DNA of 51,539 nt, from IMG/VR virus record IMGVR_UViG_3300009413_000010, positions 1 to 51,539 of that record, one strand, 5' to 3'. Below are positions 9,685-19,400 of the stretch, piece by piece. Numbering within the stretch: the stretch's first letter is position 1; each line of letters opens with the position of its first letter. Position numbers and translations under genes: made by a program. This DNA comes from a virus. A model generated the notes under the pieces. The model had not been told where the DNA came from, did not search any database, and saw nothing but the letters and a program-made list of their open reading frames with translations.

Positions 9685-9942
9685 TTAAGGATATTCAACT
9701 TTTCGAGTAATGTTATCCTCTTCCACACTAGTATCTTTAACAGAGGTCTCTACCTCCGCAACACCTTGTTTTTGTTGTTCTTGGGGAAGTTTTCCTCTTA
9801 GATACATAGCTACACCATTTATATTTTGAATCTGTTGAATCATTTGATCCCTAGTCACTGTTATTTTATTTAGTTCCTCCACCATCTTTGTTATTTGATC
9901 ATTTATTATATTCAAATCGGCTTGTATATCCACCTCTACCAT
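9685..9942 (-). CDS. small coiled-coil protein (85 aa)
   Basis: Residues 1-55 form a heptad-rich helix (LNIINDQITKMVEELNKITV); the tail is acidic and Gln-rich. Preceded by AAGGAGGAAAGT and by a late-type promoter ~45 bases upstream. Probably a small virion or assembly factor. No family recognised. Confidence 0.6.
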   Translation of the reverse strand: MVEVDIQADLNIINDQITKMVEELNKITVTRDQMIQQIQNINGVAMYLRGKLPQEQQKQGVAEVETSVKDTSVEEDNITRKVEYP

Positions 9943-9977
9943 ACTTTCCTCCTTAACTATACTTAGTCTTACTTTGA

Positions 9978-10000
9978 GCCCTCTATATTATACCACATTT
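9978..10000 (-). promoter_or_regulatory. late-type promoter before the 85-aa coiled-coil gene
   Basis: The minus strand reads GTGGTATAATATAGAG with TATAAT at 9992-9987; no -35 box is seen. It lies in the only gap between the fibre cassette and the adaptor genes and would restart transcription after the GC-rich fibre region. Confidence 0.5.
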
Positions 10001-10057
10001 TGTACATTTCTAAATATTTCAGCCAGACCAACACCTATCAATAGTTGTTCGGCCATA

Positions 10058-10327
10058 CTAATCCAATCCAGTTTCCACGTTGATTTGAGCGTTGGTCACA
10101 CTGGCAAAAACACCATCGATCACGTTCGCCCCGACCGTGAACCACCGTTGCCCTGTGGATGACGCAATTGCTTGGTTCTTGCTCAAGCCAGTACTGACGA
10201 GCCATTGGATTACAAAGTGACGCAGTTCACGGGCTGAATACGAGGTGCCCGTGCGCCCAAGAGCCGCAAGAGCCGCCTTCGCATCGACTTTCATAGCGGT
10301 CGTTAGTGGAGCCGTAATACCTGCCAT
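10058..10327 (-). CDS. small protein carried with the GC-rich fibre cassette (89 aa)
   Basis: Alanine-rich, mostly helical (KVDAKAALAALGRTG), with a predicted globular C-terminal half. Its base composition is clearly more GC-rich than its left-hand neighbours and matches the distal half of the fibre gene. Its start overlaps the fibre stop. Such genes downstream of fibres can encode fibre chaperones or tip proteins, but no motif shows this. Confidence 0.6.
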   Translation of the reverse strand: MAGITAPLTTAMKVDAKAALAALGRTGTSYSARELRHFVIQWLVSTGLSKNQAIASSTGQRWFTVGANVIDGVFASVTNAQINVETGLD

Positions 10328-13300
10328 TATGCTACTCCCAGGGCTGCAAGCTTCCGCTCTGCAATTTCAAGCTTTGCCCCTAACTCCGCAAGATATTCTG
10401 CCTGTTGCCGAACTGCGCCGATGACCAGCATGTTGGTGCGACTCCAGTTAATGAAATGATGGCCGTCATCGTTAAAGGTGACGAGCTTATGCTCCTCCAG
10501 AAACTCTCGGTGATCATCGAGCAACTGGCCGAACTGGGCACGAATAGGATCAACTTCTTGGCTGACCCCTGCAGCCAACGCGTGGAGTAGACCAACGTCA
10601 TCGTAGTCATCGAAATTTGTCCAGGCCGTCCCAACATCCTGATGGCTGTCCCCCTCAGCATCGAATAGAAACCTAGTCGTACCGTTGTTCCTGATAGCCA
10701 CGATATTGGCATCGCTAGGCAAATCCCCTCTAGTATTACCGTCCAGATAAGCACCGCTGAGAACAATCGGGCCGAACCTAGATATGGATTTCGAGGTATC
10801 TTCGCTGGTAACCGATCCGCGGATATGCACCGCGTCCCGGGCACCAACCTCAGTGAATCCATCAATGAGGATGCCGCCCTCGGCTGCGTTTGCCTTAGTA
10901 ATGATCCCTGCGGTATCGGCTTCTACTAAATCGGTGAACGCATGGTTGATATCGGAAGACTTAAAGACGAGCATCCCATCGTCGGCGCTTGCCTGGTTGA
11001 TGCAGATACCGGTGGTTACGTCTGCTGTGGCTGTATCGTTAAGTAGCAGGACACCGCCGTTGTCGAGACGCATCCGCTCGGTGACTCCCTGCTGCCCATC
11101 CGAAGTTGTGCGGAAAAGTATACGTCCAGGGGTGTCATTCTCCCCTGGCGTCCCGTCTATCTCAGCCAGAATGTCCGCTACGGTAGAGCCAAAATCGGTG
11201 CCATCATCAGCGAGGAAGGCGATTTGCCCACAATCGTCACCATCAACTACGATGGCAAAGGAGCCGTCGGCGATTGCTGGGTCACGGCTCTTCAAGAACC
11301 GCAACTGTGGGCCTGATGCGTTGGCACTCCACCTGCCTATCTGCAAGGAGGAGTCCGGCCCAGCCGTGCCCAGGATCTGCACCTCTGGAGCGTCCCCACC
11401 GCCACCACTAGAAACCTGCGCCGTGTGACCGACCACAACGCCCGTGCCGTTGGCAACATGCACATCGCTCGTGGCAGTCAGGTTCAACTTGGCCCCTGAC
11501 GCTATCGTGAAATCGGTGCCATCGCTCTCAATTTTCTGGCCGTCGTCCGCGAAGGTTAGGCCAACAGCCGAAGGAACATTGATGTCATCGGTGGCCTCTA
11601 GTTCAATGTCCGCCGCTGAGTCCAGCGTGACCGTTGTCCCAGCTAGTTCCGCCGTACCGTCAGCAGTGATCTGGATGTTTCCAGCGGCTCCTCCTGCATC
11701 TGTAGTGACTATCGAAAGAGTGCCGTTCGTTCCAGCAGTAAACACAACGGTATCACTAGTATCACCTGTCATCGTAATGACTTTGCCGTCAACAACTACA
11801 TCATCAACGGTTAGGGCTGTTAGCGTACCCAGCGAGGTGATATTACCTTGGGCTGCATCCACTGTAATTGTGAGGTCATAGGGGTCACCATCACTACCAG
11901 TACTGGTATCTGTCCAGTTAATAGTTACACCAGACCCTATTATTTTCATCTCTTTATTTTCAGTTATAGTAACTTCTGTTCCATCATCGTCTTCAATTAC
12001 AAAGCCGTCTCCCATAGTTTGAGCAGAACCGTCAACATAGGCTTTTACAGACTGTTGTGTAGGTATAAGAGTAGCTGAATTAGAACTCATATCATCTTCA
12101 TCTACCCACGCCGTCACTGAAATAGACCCGTCAGACAAATTTCCGTATGTAATTGTACCAGTTGTGGTGATATTGCTAGACCCAGTATTAATTGCCCCAA
12201 ATCCTGAAGTAATTGAGCCAGCATCTAATGCTCCAGTTGTGACAATATTAGTACCGCCAACGCTATGGCTTGCAAAATACGTAGAAACAGTATCTACGTT
12301 GGTCATATTCATTGTGCCACCATCGTTAATCACAATACCATCGCCACTAGCAACAGCAGTCGTTCCTCTAACTGTACCACCATCAAGTAAGTTAAGCTCT
12401 GCTCCAGTAGCGGTTATGGCGGTTCCAGCATAATTTAAATTACCGGCCGCTATATTTACTTCACCACTTCCATCTGGAGTTAATGTAATATCACCATTAC
12501 TGTCTGTGCTAATAATAGTATTCCCATTAATATTAATATTATCGATAGTAAGAGTTGTCAGCGTTCCAAGAGAAGTTACATTTCCCTGCGCTGCGGTTGA
12601 TAACGTTCCAACAAATGCTGTAGATGTAATAGAAGTTGCTCCAGTAATTACTCCAGCATCTACACTTATAGTACCGTCCAATAAGATAGCTGATCCTGCT
12701 GCCGGCTCTAGATTTATTGCGGCACCAGAATCAAGAGTTAAGACTCCTACAGAATCTATGTCAACTGTTCCATCAGCAGTTATCTGTAAATTAGCTGCGG
12801 CTGCGGCTGTGTCCGTAGTGACTATAGAAAGAGTTCCATTAGTCCCAACTGTAAATACCGCAGTATCTCCAGAAGAACCTGTCATAGTTACTACTTTACC
12901 ATCCACACTAACATCATCAACGGTAAGGGCTGTCAAGGTTCCCAGAGAAGTCACATTTCCTTGTGCCGCCGTAGTTAAAGTTCCTGCTATATTAGCAGCT
13001 TGAAAATTTGCATAGCTGGAAATAGTAACGTTACCTGCAGTTGATCCTGTCTCAGCGGTATTTATAATAACAAATTCATCTGCTGATTCATCCCACATAA
13101 AACCGACATTAGCTGACGTACCTCTTTCAACCACAAACCCAGCATCTTGTGATGGAGTTCCAGTTTCGTCCGTATTTAGTGCATACAGCGAATCAGCTAT
13201 ATTTAAGGTTGTCGTATTAACAGTCGTAGTTGTTCCTGAAACAGTTAGATTGCCGGCAATAATAACAGTTGTACCGCCAGCACCTATTGTAAGACTATTA

Positions 13301-13629
13301 GAACCAATAGTATCTAAAATAGTTTTATCACCAGAGGTCATATCAAAGTCGGTTACGCCTGTAAATGCTTTATTAGTTATCGTTTGAGTAGCTGTAAGAA
13401 AGACAAATGTATCAGCAGCACCTAATGCTGGAATAGACAAAATTCTATCCGCACCACTTGGTTGTGTCCAAGCAATCGTATAGCTATTCTCGCCATCCTT
13501 CTCAAGAACAATAGAACCAGTAACGGTTGCAGTTATAACTTCGATGGCAGGAGTATTTAATTCTTTATCAAATAGGGTTCCACGAGCTAAGCCAGAACCC
13601 GGCATTCGGTCTAACCCAGTAATAGGCAT
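10327..13629 (-). CDS. tail fibre protein, mosaic (1,100 aa)
   Basis: A repetitive Thr/Gly/Asp-rich beta-helical stalk. The motif AAQGNVTSLGTLTALTVDD occurs three times (one copy TTLTIDN). The C-terminus has a segment seen often in environmental phage fibres (FDAEGDSHQDVGTAWTNF) and ends in a helical region (~1030-1100) that could trimerise. Residues 1 to ~585 are encoded by AT-rich DNA like the rest of the phage, residues ~585 to 1100 by markedly GC-rich DNA; the change falls at the third repeat. It probably binds the host surface and sets host range. Confidence 0.8.
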   Translation of the reverse strand: MPITGLDRMPGSGLARGTLFDKELNTPAIEVITATVTGSIVLEKDGENSYTIAWTQPSGADRILSIPALGAADTFVFLTATQTITNKAFTGVTDFDMTSGDKTILDTIGSNSLTIGAGGTTVIIAGNLTVSGTTTTVNTTTLNIADSLYALNTDETGTPSQDAGFVVERGTSANVGFMWDESADEFVIINTAETGSTAGNVTISSYANFQAANIAGTLTTAAQGNVTSLGTLTALTVDDVSVDGKVVTMTGSSGDTAVFTVGTNGTLSIVTTDTAAAAANLQITADGTVDIDSVGVLTLDSGAAINLEPAAGSAILLDGTISVDAGVITGATSITSTAFVGTLSTAAQGNVTSLGTLTTLTIDNININGNTIISTDSNGDITLTPDGSGEVNIAAGNLNYAGTAITATGAELNLLDGGTVRGTTAVASGDGIVINDGGTMNMTNVDTVSTYFASHSVGGTNIVTTGALDAGSITSGFGAINTGSSNITTTGTITYGNLSDGSISVTAWVDEDDMSSNSATLIPTQQSVKAYVDGSAQTMGDGFVIEDDDGTEVTITENKEMKIIGSGVTINWTDTSTGSDGDPYDLTITVDAAQGNITSLGTLTALTVDDVVVDGKVITMTGDTSDTVVFTAGTNGTLSIVTTDAGGAAGNIQITADGTAELAGTTVTLDSAADIELEATDDINVPSAVGLTFADDGQKIESDGTDFTIASGAKLNLTATSDVHVANGTGVVVGHTAQVSSGGGGDAPEVQILGTAGPDSSLQIGRWSANASGPQLRFLKSRDPAIADGSFAIVVDGDDCGQIAFLADDGTDFGSTVADILAEIDGTPGENDTPGRILFRTTSDGQQGVTERMRLDNGGVLLLNDTATADVTTGICINQASADDGMLVFKSSDINHAFTDLVEADTAGIITKANAAEGGILIDGFTEVGARDAVHIRGSVTSEDTSKSISRFGPIVLSGAYLDGNTRGDLPSDANIVAIRNNGTTRFLFDAEGDSHQDVGTAWTNFDDYDDVGLLHALAAGVSQEVDPIRAQFGQLLDDHREFLEEHKLVTFNDDGHHFINWSRTNMLVIGAVRQQAEYLAELGAKLEIAERKLAALGVA

Positions 13630-13633
13630 TTAG

Positions 13634-13957
13634 TTACCTCCCCCAAATAATTCCTCGAATTCGAGCATTCGTACTACCAGAACGAATAATACTTATTTTT
13701 GATCCTACATAAACAGAATCATCAAAATACCCTTCGTTAGCAGGAATTAACATAGATGATGTTGTAGCATCTCCATCAAATTCGATGTAAGCATCCGCTG
13801 TTTCCACAATAAAAGATACTTTGTTACATTCTTCCATTGACGCTGAAACATCTACAGCAGTTTCAGCACTTGAACTACTAGTTGTATATGTAAATGTCTT
13901 ATGTCTTGGATAATTCTGTAACAATTCTATCTCTTGTCTCCACGGTCTAGTTGTCAT
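13634..13957 (-). CDS. small beta-rich virion protein (107 aa)
   Basis: Thr/Ser/Val-rich beta strands (SFIVETADAYIEFDGDATT) ending GIIWGR. Its start overlaps the end of the coiled-coil gene by 11 bases and the fibre gene starts five bases after its stop, so the three are one operon. A fibre-attachment or decoration role is plausible but unproven. Confidence 0.6.
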   Translation of the reverse strand: MTTRPWRQEIELLQNYPRHKTFTYTTSSSSAETAVDVSASMEECNKVSFIVETADAYIEFDGDATTSSMLIPANEGYFDDSVYVGSKISIIRSGSTNARIRGIIWGR

Positions 13958-14963
13958 TTCCGTCCTCCTTTACTTTAAACTTCAATAATGTAGGGGAAGA
14001 AGTACCCAAAAATTGTTTTCTTATATTGTCCTTTCCAAAAGGCATCTTAAATCCTTCCTTCTGAGCTATAGAACTCATAGATAAATATCGAGGTTTTGCT
14101 GCTTCTTTACGCAAAGAAGAAACCAAACTCAATAAATACCTATTTTTAAAAGTTAAATGTTCTAATGCTTCAGTCACAACAGTTAATTGTCCCTGTAGTT
14201 TTTCTACTGCACCTTTTTGTATCTTAGTTATACCTTTTTGTTGAGTTCTTTCCACTTTAACATCTTTTTGCAATTGTTGTAATATCGCACTTGTCTGTTC
14301 TAAATCATCATTTTCAGCTTGCACGGTTTCTGAAACCCTTCTCCAATATTCCGCAACCGTATTAAGTTTACTGTAATCAGTCTTTAGGTTAACATAATTT
14401 TCTGTAACCTCACTTAATTTTACTTCACTTGCCGAAAACCTGCTCTGAGTTTCTTGAAGTTCGTGTTTATTCGCTGCTGATCCCTGAATAGTTTCTTCCA
14501 ATCCTCGTATTAAACCTCTTTCTATCTGTGAACTTTCCTCAACTTGCTCTGTTAATACACCAACTCGATTATTTAATTCTAGATTATTATGTGCAGCTTG
14601 TTCTAAATAACTTTCTTTGATACCAAGTTGTCCTTTAATATCTCTTAACTCATTTTCCAACTCGTAGTTTCTAGTTTTTAAAACTCCCCCTTGTTTAACT
14701 TCCTCCTCTAATAAAGTTTTATGCGCTTGTCCAACGATCTCTCGTTCCAGTGTCTCATGAAGTTGAATCTCTGCGGCTTGCATTCTCTGGTTAAAAAGAG
14801 ATCGTTCTTCATCCACAGTCTTTAATCTATCTAATTCATCTTGTAATCTTTGTACTTCAGCCCTCCAAGCATTGTTTTGAGTTTCATTAACAAACGAAAT
14901 TACTTTAGAATTAGACTTATTTTGTTTATTAGACTTATTAAAAAAATTATTCAGTTTCATCAA
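13947..14963 (-). CDS. long coiled-coil protein (338 aa)
   Basis: Residues ~25-290 are almost continuous heptad helix rich in Glu, Gln, Leu and Lys (VQRLQDELDRLKTVDEER). The N-terminus is Asn/Lys-rich and the C-terminal 50 residues are basic. Overlaps the 134-aa gene by 17 bases and the 107-aa gene by 11. Placed before the fibre genes in a late operon, it may be a structural or scaffolding rod. No family recognised. Confidence 0.6.
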   Translation of the reverse strand: MMKLNNFFNKSNKQNKSNSKVISFVNETQNNAWRAEVQRLQDELDRLKTVDEERSLFNQRMQAAEIQLHETLEREIVGQAHKTLLEEEVKQGGVLKTRNYELENELRDIKGQLGIKESYLEQAAHNNLELNNRVGVLTEQVEESSQIERGLIRGLEETIQGSAANKHELQETQSRFSASEVKLSEVTENYVNLKTDYSKLNTVAEYWRRVSETVQAENDDLEQTSAILQQLQKDVKVERTQQKGITKIQKGAVEKLQGQLTVVTEALEHLTFKNRYLLSLVSSLRKEAAKPRYLSMSSIAQKEGFKMPFGKDNIRKQFLGTSSPTLLKFKVKEDGNDN

Positions 14964-15351
14964 CTATCTCCATATACGAAGTAGCATAAAAACCATAACC
15001 CAAGGCTGCTTTTGGAACATTCTTAACCCATTCTTTTGGAGCTTCATTACGAGAAACGAACACTCCATTAGATAAAGCTAAATCTCCTTTCAACAAATCT
15101 TCAATTTCTGAAGAATAATTATTATGTAGACTCTCTATTATGATATCTTGTTTAACATCAGACCAATAAAGGGTACCAACAACCTCATCGAAACGAACAT
15201 CGCTAGGCTGTATCTTTTTCCAAACCTGTATATAATATCGTTTAGGTATATCGCTATTCTTTTCAATAGGTTTTTCATTAAAAACTTCTACAGGCTGTTG
15301 CGCCATCTTCTTTTTTACTGTCTTTGTAGTTGTTACGGCTTTTCTAACCAT
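14947..15351 (-). CDS. hypothetical late protein (134 aa)
   Basis: Begins with a Lys/Thr-rich basic segment, followed by a globular alpha/beta body (RYYIQVWKKIQPSDVRFDEV) and ends YMEIVDETE. Preceded by a GGAGG-type site. Co-transcribed with the neighbouring virion genes. Function not recognised. Confidence 0.55.
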   Translation of the reverse strand: MVRKAVTTTKTVKKKMAQQPVEVFNEKPIEKNSDIPKRYYIQVWKKIQPSDVRFDEVVGTLYWSDVKQDIIIESLHNNYSSEIEDLLKGDLALSNGVFVSRNEAPKEWVKNVPKAALGYGFYATSYMEIVDETE

Positions 15352-15361
15352 TACATCCTCC

Positions 15362-16414
15362 TTACCTCTTTCTCGGCTTTATATACTTAGATGTTCCTTT
15401 ACTCTCATGTGGTCTAATGACACCGGCATCTGAGGCTCCCTTAAACCGTCGTCCAAATTCCACTCGCCGTACTTTTCCTGATCCATGACCACCCACAGTT
15501 CTCTCGTGTGCCCCTGTACCTGTCCCTCGTATACGTTTCTTACCCTGAACTTCAATAACTGTATGGCCTATATTTTCAGGTCGTGTCCATCTGTGTTTTA
15601 CAGCATCCCACTGTAAACCCTGTCGTGGAGGAATAGTAGAATGGTCTTTCTCTAACATATTAATTAGAGGAGTTCTTTTAATATAAGTATCTGTAGAATC
15701 CTCATAACGAGACTGTAAGGACTCAAATGCATCTTTATTTAAAGATGTATCTGCAGATTTCCTCCGCATTTTACTTCTTAAGGTTCGTTCTAAATTTCTC
15801 CTTTCCGCAGCAGATAAGGTTCTTTCCCATTCACTAGTTTGTTCGGGAGTCATTTGACCTACTCTACCAACATCACTACTTAATGCCCATCCTGCAGCAG
15901 CAGACATTAAAGAAGCTAATTCTGGAGGAAAAGCCTTCAACATACTTTGTATAGCTTTTTCTTTTTTACCTTTACCAGAGTCTTTTCCTTCATCATATTT
16001 CCAATTAGCTGTACCGGGGTAACTTCCCGGCCCATGTTTAGCATCTATAGCAGCAGCAATAGTATCACGTACTCTAGCTCCTCGTCCTACCGCTTTACCA
16101 GTTTTCTTATTCCCAGTGCTAAAATCAGTCTCTCCCTGTCGTTGAGCAATAGCGGTAGCTACAGCCGCTGTATCTCTTCGTGCATAAGTTCCTTTTTCAA
16201 TAGACTCTTCAAATTTCTCATCTAAAGCCTCAGTATAAGATTCTTTGCGTTGAATAGCTTCCATAATCTTTCTGGCACGACGCATTCCTGAAGCTTTATC
16301 ATCAGAGAAATCATCAAAGCCCTCTTCACGAGCTTCTCGTTCAGCCTTCTCTTCAATAGAAACTTCTTTTAAAAGTCGTTGCTTATAATATTGTTGTATG
16401 TCAACTAAACCCAT
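15362..16414 (-). CDS. hypothetical basic late protein (350 aa)
   Basis: Highly charged; N-terminal half is helical with many Arg/Glu pairs, C-terminal 90 residues are basic and glycine-rich (RIRGTGTGAHERTVGGHG). The C-terminal stretch resembles tails of unnamed phage structural proteins. Basic tails of this type can bind packaged DNA. It is the first gene after a late-type promoter at 16452-16447. Confidence 0.55.
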   Translation of the reverse strand: MGLVDIQQYYKQRLLKEVSIEEKAEREAREEGFDDFSDDKASGMRRARKIMEAIQRKESYTEALDEKFEESIEKGTYARRDTAAVATAIAQRQGETDFSTGNKKTGKAVGRGARVRDTIAAAIDAKHGPGSYPGTANWKYDEGKDSGKGKKEKAIQSMLKAFPPELASLMSAAAGWALSSDVGRVGQMTPEQTSEWERTLSAAERRNLERTLRSKMRRKSADTSLNKDAFESLQSRYEDSTDTYIKRTPLINMLEKDHSTIPPRQGLQWDAVKHRWTRPENIGHTVIEVQGKKRIRGTGTGAHERTVGGHGSGKVRRVEFGRRFKGASDAGVIRPHESKGTSKYIKPRKR

Positions 16415-16437
16415 ATTGATTCTCCAGAAATGAATCC

Positions 16438-16462
16438 TTATATATTATTATACTATTTAGAA
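16438..16462 (-). promoter_or_regulatory. late-type promoter before the 350-aa gene
   Basis: The minus strand reads AAATAGTATAATAATATAAG-like sequence with TATAAT at 16452-16447 and no -35 box. It lies ~35 bases upstream of the ATG, which is preceded by CTGGAG. Confidence 0.5.
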
Positions 16463-16476
16463 AAATTAAAATCAAA

Positions 16477-19400
16477 CTACATTTTTGGTCTAGATTCTAT
16501 CTCGCTATGTATTCCTTTGCTCCATTCCCTCCATTGATCCATAGAACTTTTTCGTTCGTTTCTATCTTCTATATCCCTTATATGATCAAGTTGTCTTGCA
16601 TGTTCTTGATTTCTTAGGCTATATATCTCTCTAAGAAAGCCTGGTAGTCTACGCCATAGCTCTACTTTTGCTTTTGCCTGGCGTTCATTTTTAGGCGCGA
16701 ATCCCCCGGAATAAACTCCACCCAGTGCCTTTCTACCTCTTTGTCTAGCTCCTCTTAGTGCATTTGCGACATGTTGTCCTATGTCACCTCCATCACCACT
16801 TCCCATTCGGGATGCAAACTGTTGAACAGCAGATTGTCGTTGTCCTTGTTCTCCACGTAAACTATTTACATAATCCAAAGCACCCGTAAATTTTCTTCCA
16901 ACTGCTTTGGCTGCTTGTCCATATGCAGCAAATTCTCCAGTTCCTGCCCTTCGTTGGGCTTCTACTCCACCAAACTGTCTTCCAATTTTTTCTCTTTTAC
17001 TTTCAGGATCACGGGCCTGTCCCTTACCTTTACCAGCAGCTTCAGCCATACCCCGTAGACCCACAGAATCAAGGTCTACCTCAAATGGTGCGCCATTTGC
17101 TGTAAAGTTTTCGTGATCAGTTATACCGGGCTGATTACCTAAATGGCTGCCCATAACACCTTCATGATCTAATTCATCATCATGTAATCCTGCGTCAGGA
17201 TGATCAGGAGTGTGGATGGAGAACATGTTTGCACCATGTCCAGCCATTGGTGGTGACATTGGCCTATAATCCTCATCACCTTCTTGTCCATGACCTGCAT
17301 CAAAGTGGCCTTGAGGATAAATAACCAGTTTATTATTTTTAGCTGCAGCAGCATTCTGACCATGAGAGGCCCTATAGGTATCTTCGTCTACCCAACCTTT
17401 ACCTCTACCTGGAATCCAATACTGCTTTTTCATCTCCTCTGTTTTGGGGTCTTTAACCATACGAGTTTTTTCTGGCTTCTTATCTTCACCCTTAGCATCT
17501 TTTTCGCCAGTTGGCCCTGAGCCAGCCTCTTCATGGGCTTGCTGAACTTTATCCTGATGCTCTCCTAGCTGAGGATTCTTTTTAATAGCCGCTAATTTCT
17601 CTGGATCATCCTTTAAATATTCGTCTAATGTGGCATGTGCCCTCTCTTTTCTCTCTAAAGCGGCTTGATCTGAGACTTTTTTATCTGTACCAAGTCGTTT
17701 CTTCTGAACATTAAAATTCTTTTTAGCGTCTCGTTTAAGCTTACCATGTAAATTATCTATCTTATCTCTGAGTATTTCAAAGTCATTAGTAACATACAGA
17801 TTTTCTCGTTGTCTACGTACTATATGACCTTCACGTTCCTTTTCAAACTCTTCATTGGATGCATCTCCAGCCCTAGTCGCTTGGGCAAACATTTTTCCTT
17901 GTTCACTCTTAAAACCACGCCGTTTACTTTCAACATAATCTCCATGGTCGGTTTGAATTTGCTCACGAATAATCGCTGAGTCTGTCTCATGAGAACTTTG
18001 CTCTTGTCTCATTTGATCTGCGAATCTTGTAGCGTCACCATCGTCTTCTATAAAAGCTTCAAGTCCAGCCGCATCCGCAACTTCTTGCAATGATTTGTTA
18101 CGAATGTCTCTAGACTGATTAATAGCATCGTTCTCAGTTTTTCGTGCTGTAGCGTCCGTATGTGCTACGGCAGCATCTATACGTTCCATCCTAGCATGAC
18201 CATCATCTGTTAACTTCTGTCTCTCTTCAGCCTGGTTAAGAAGAAGATCAGTTCCTGCTTGAGTCCACTCCTTACCTTCTTGACCAAGATTGTTAGCATG
18301 TTTTTCTATTTCAGTTTGATGACTCTGATGTAAATCTGCTACCTGTTGCTGCGAACCCCGATCAAATTCAGCAGCTTCTTGTTTATGTTGCTGCGTCAAA
18401 TTACCTAAATACTCCGGACTAGCCCCCCTAGCTGCAGCAACATTCGAATCATCTTGCTGCTTCTGATAGAATTGTTCCGAAGTTTTTGATAGCTTATTCC
18501 TTAAGTTTGCAAGTTGACCTGTCTGCTGTTTTGCCAAATCAGCGAAACTAGCGTCTGCATTAACAACTATGTCCATACCTTGCTGGTTATGCTGTTCAAC
18601 TTCTTCATTATGTTGTTTTATCTGCTCGGCTAGTATCGAATTAAGTTGATCGTTAGCTGTAGACCTCGCTTTTTTAGCTTTTTGTTCTGCCTCATAAATA
18701 GCATTCATCCTATCTGCAGAAGCGTCACCAACATTTTTTTTATGCTGTTTATTTGCTTTATCAATATCTTGATGATAAGCATTATATTCATCTTGTTTCT
18801 TTTTTATCTTGCCATCGTGTTGCGCCAACTGACGCTCATGAGCATCAACAGCTTCATTTATAAGCTTCTTATGATTATCTAGTAATACTTTCTGTCTGTC
18901 CCCTTCACCACTTACTCGTGCATAATTCGCATCACGCTGACGTTGATGTGAATTCTCTATATCAGCATCAAATTTAGCGTCATTCTCATCATAGTTCCGA
19001 TCTCGTCCAGCAGTATTTGCAGTATGAGCATCTGTAGTTTTTTTATGTTCATCCACTTTAGCTGCCTCATGGGCCGCACGTAAACTACTTTCCGCTTCAT
19101 GATGTTCTCTATCACCTTTAGGTATAGCTAATTCAGCGTCATGTATTTCATTAACTAGTTGTTGTAATTTATCATCAGGATACCCATTTTCATCCACAGC
19201 ATGAACTAATGGAGCTTTAGCATCTTCATGCTTTATCTCTGAGGTATCATGTTCAGGATCACCATTATGATCTAGCCCACGATGCCCATCATTACCATCT
19301 TTATCATAACCTCTAGAGAAATTACCATTCTCTAAGGCATGGGCAAGTTTTTCATTTTTATGATTAGCCTTAGCAAAAGCGGTTCTTTCGTCACGTTCCA

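Noticed and set aside
10784-13003. Rightward frames of 89-214 codons inside the fibre gene
   Set aside because: They are antisense shadows of the repetitive Thr/Gly/Asp-rich fibre frame, giving Val/Pro/Ser-rich translations without ribosome sites.
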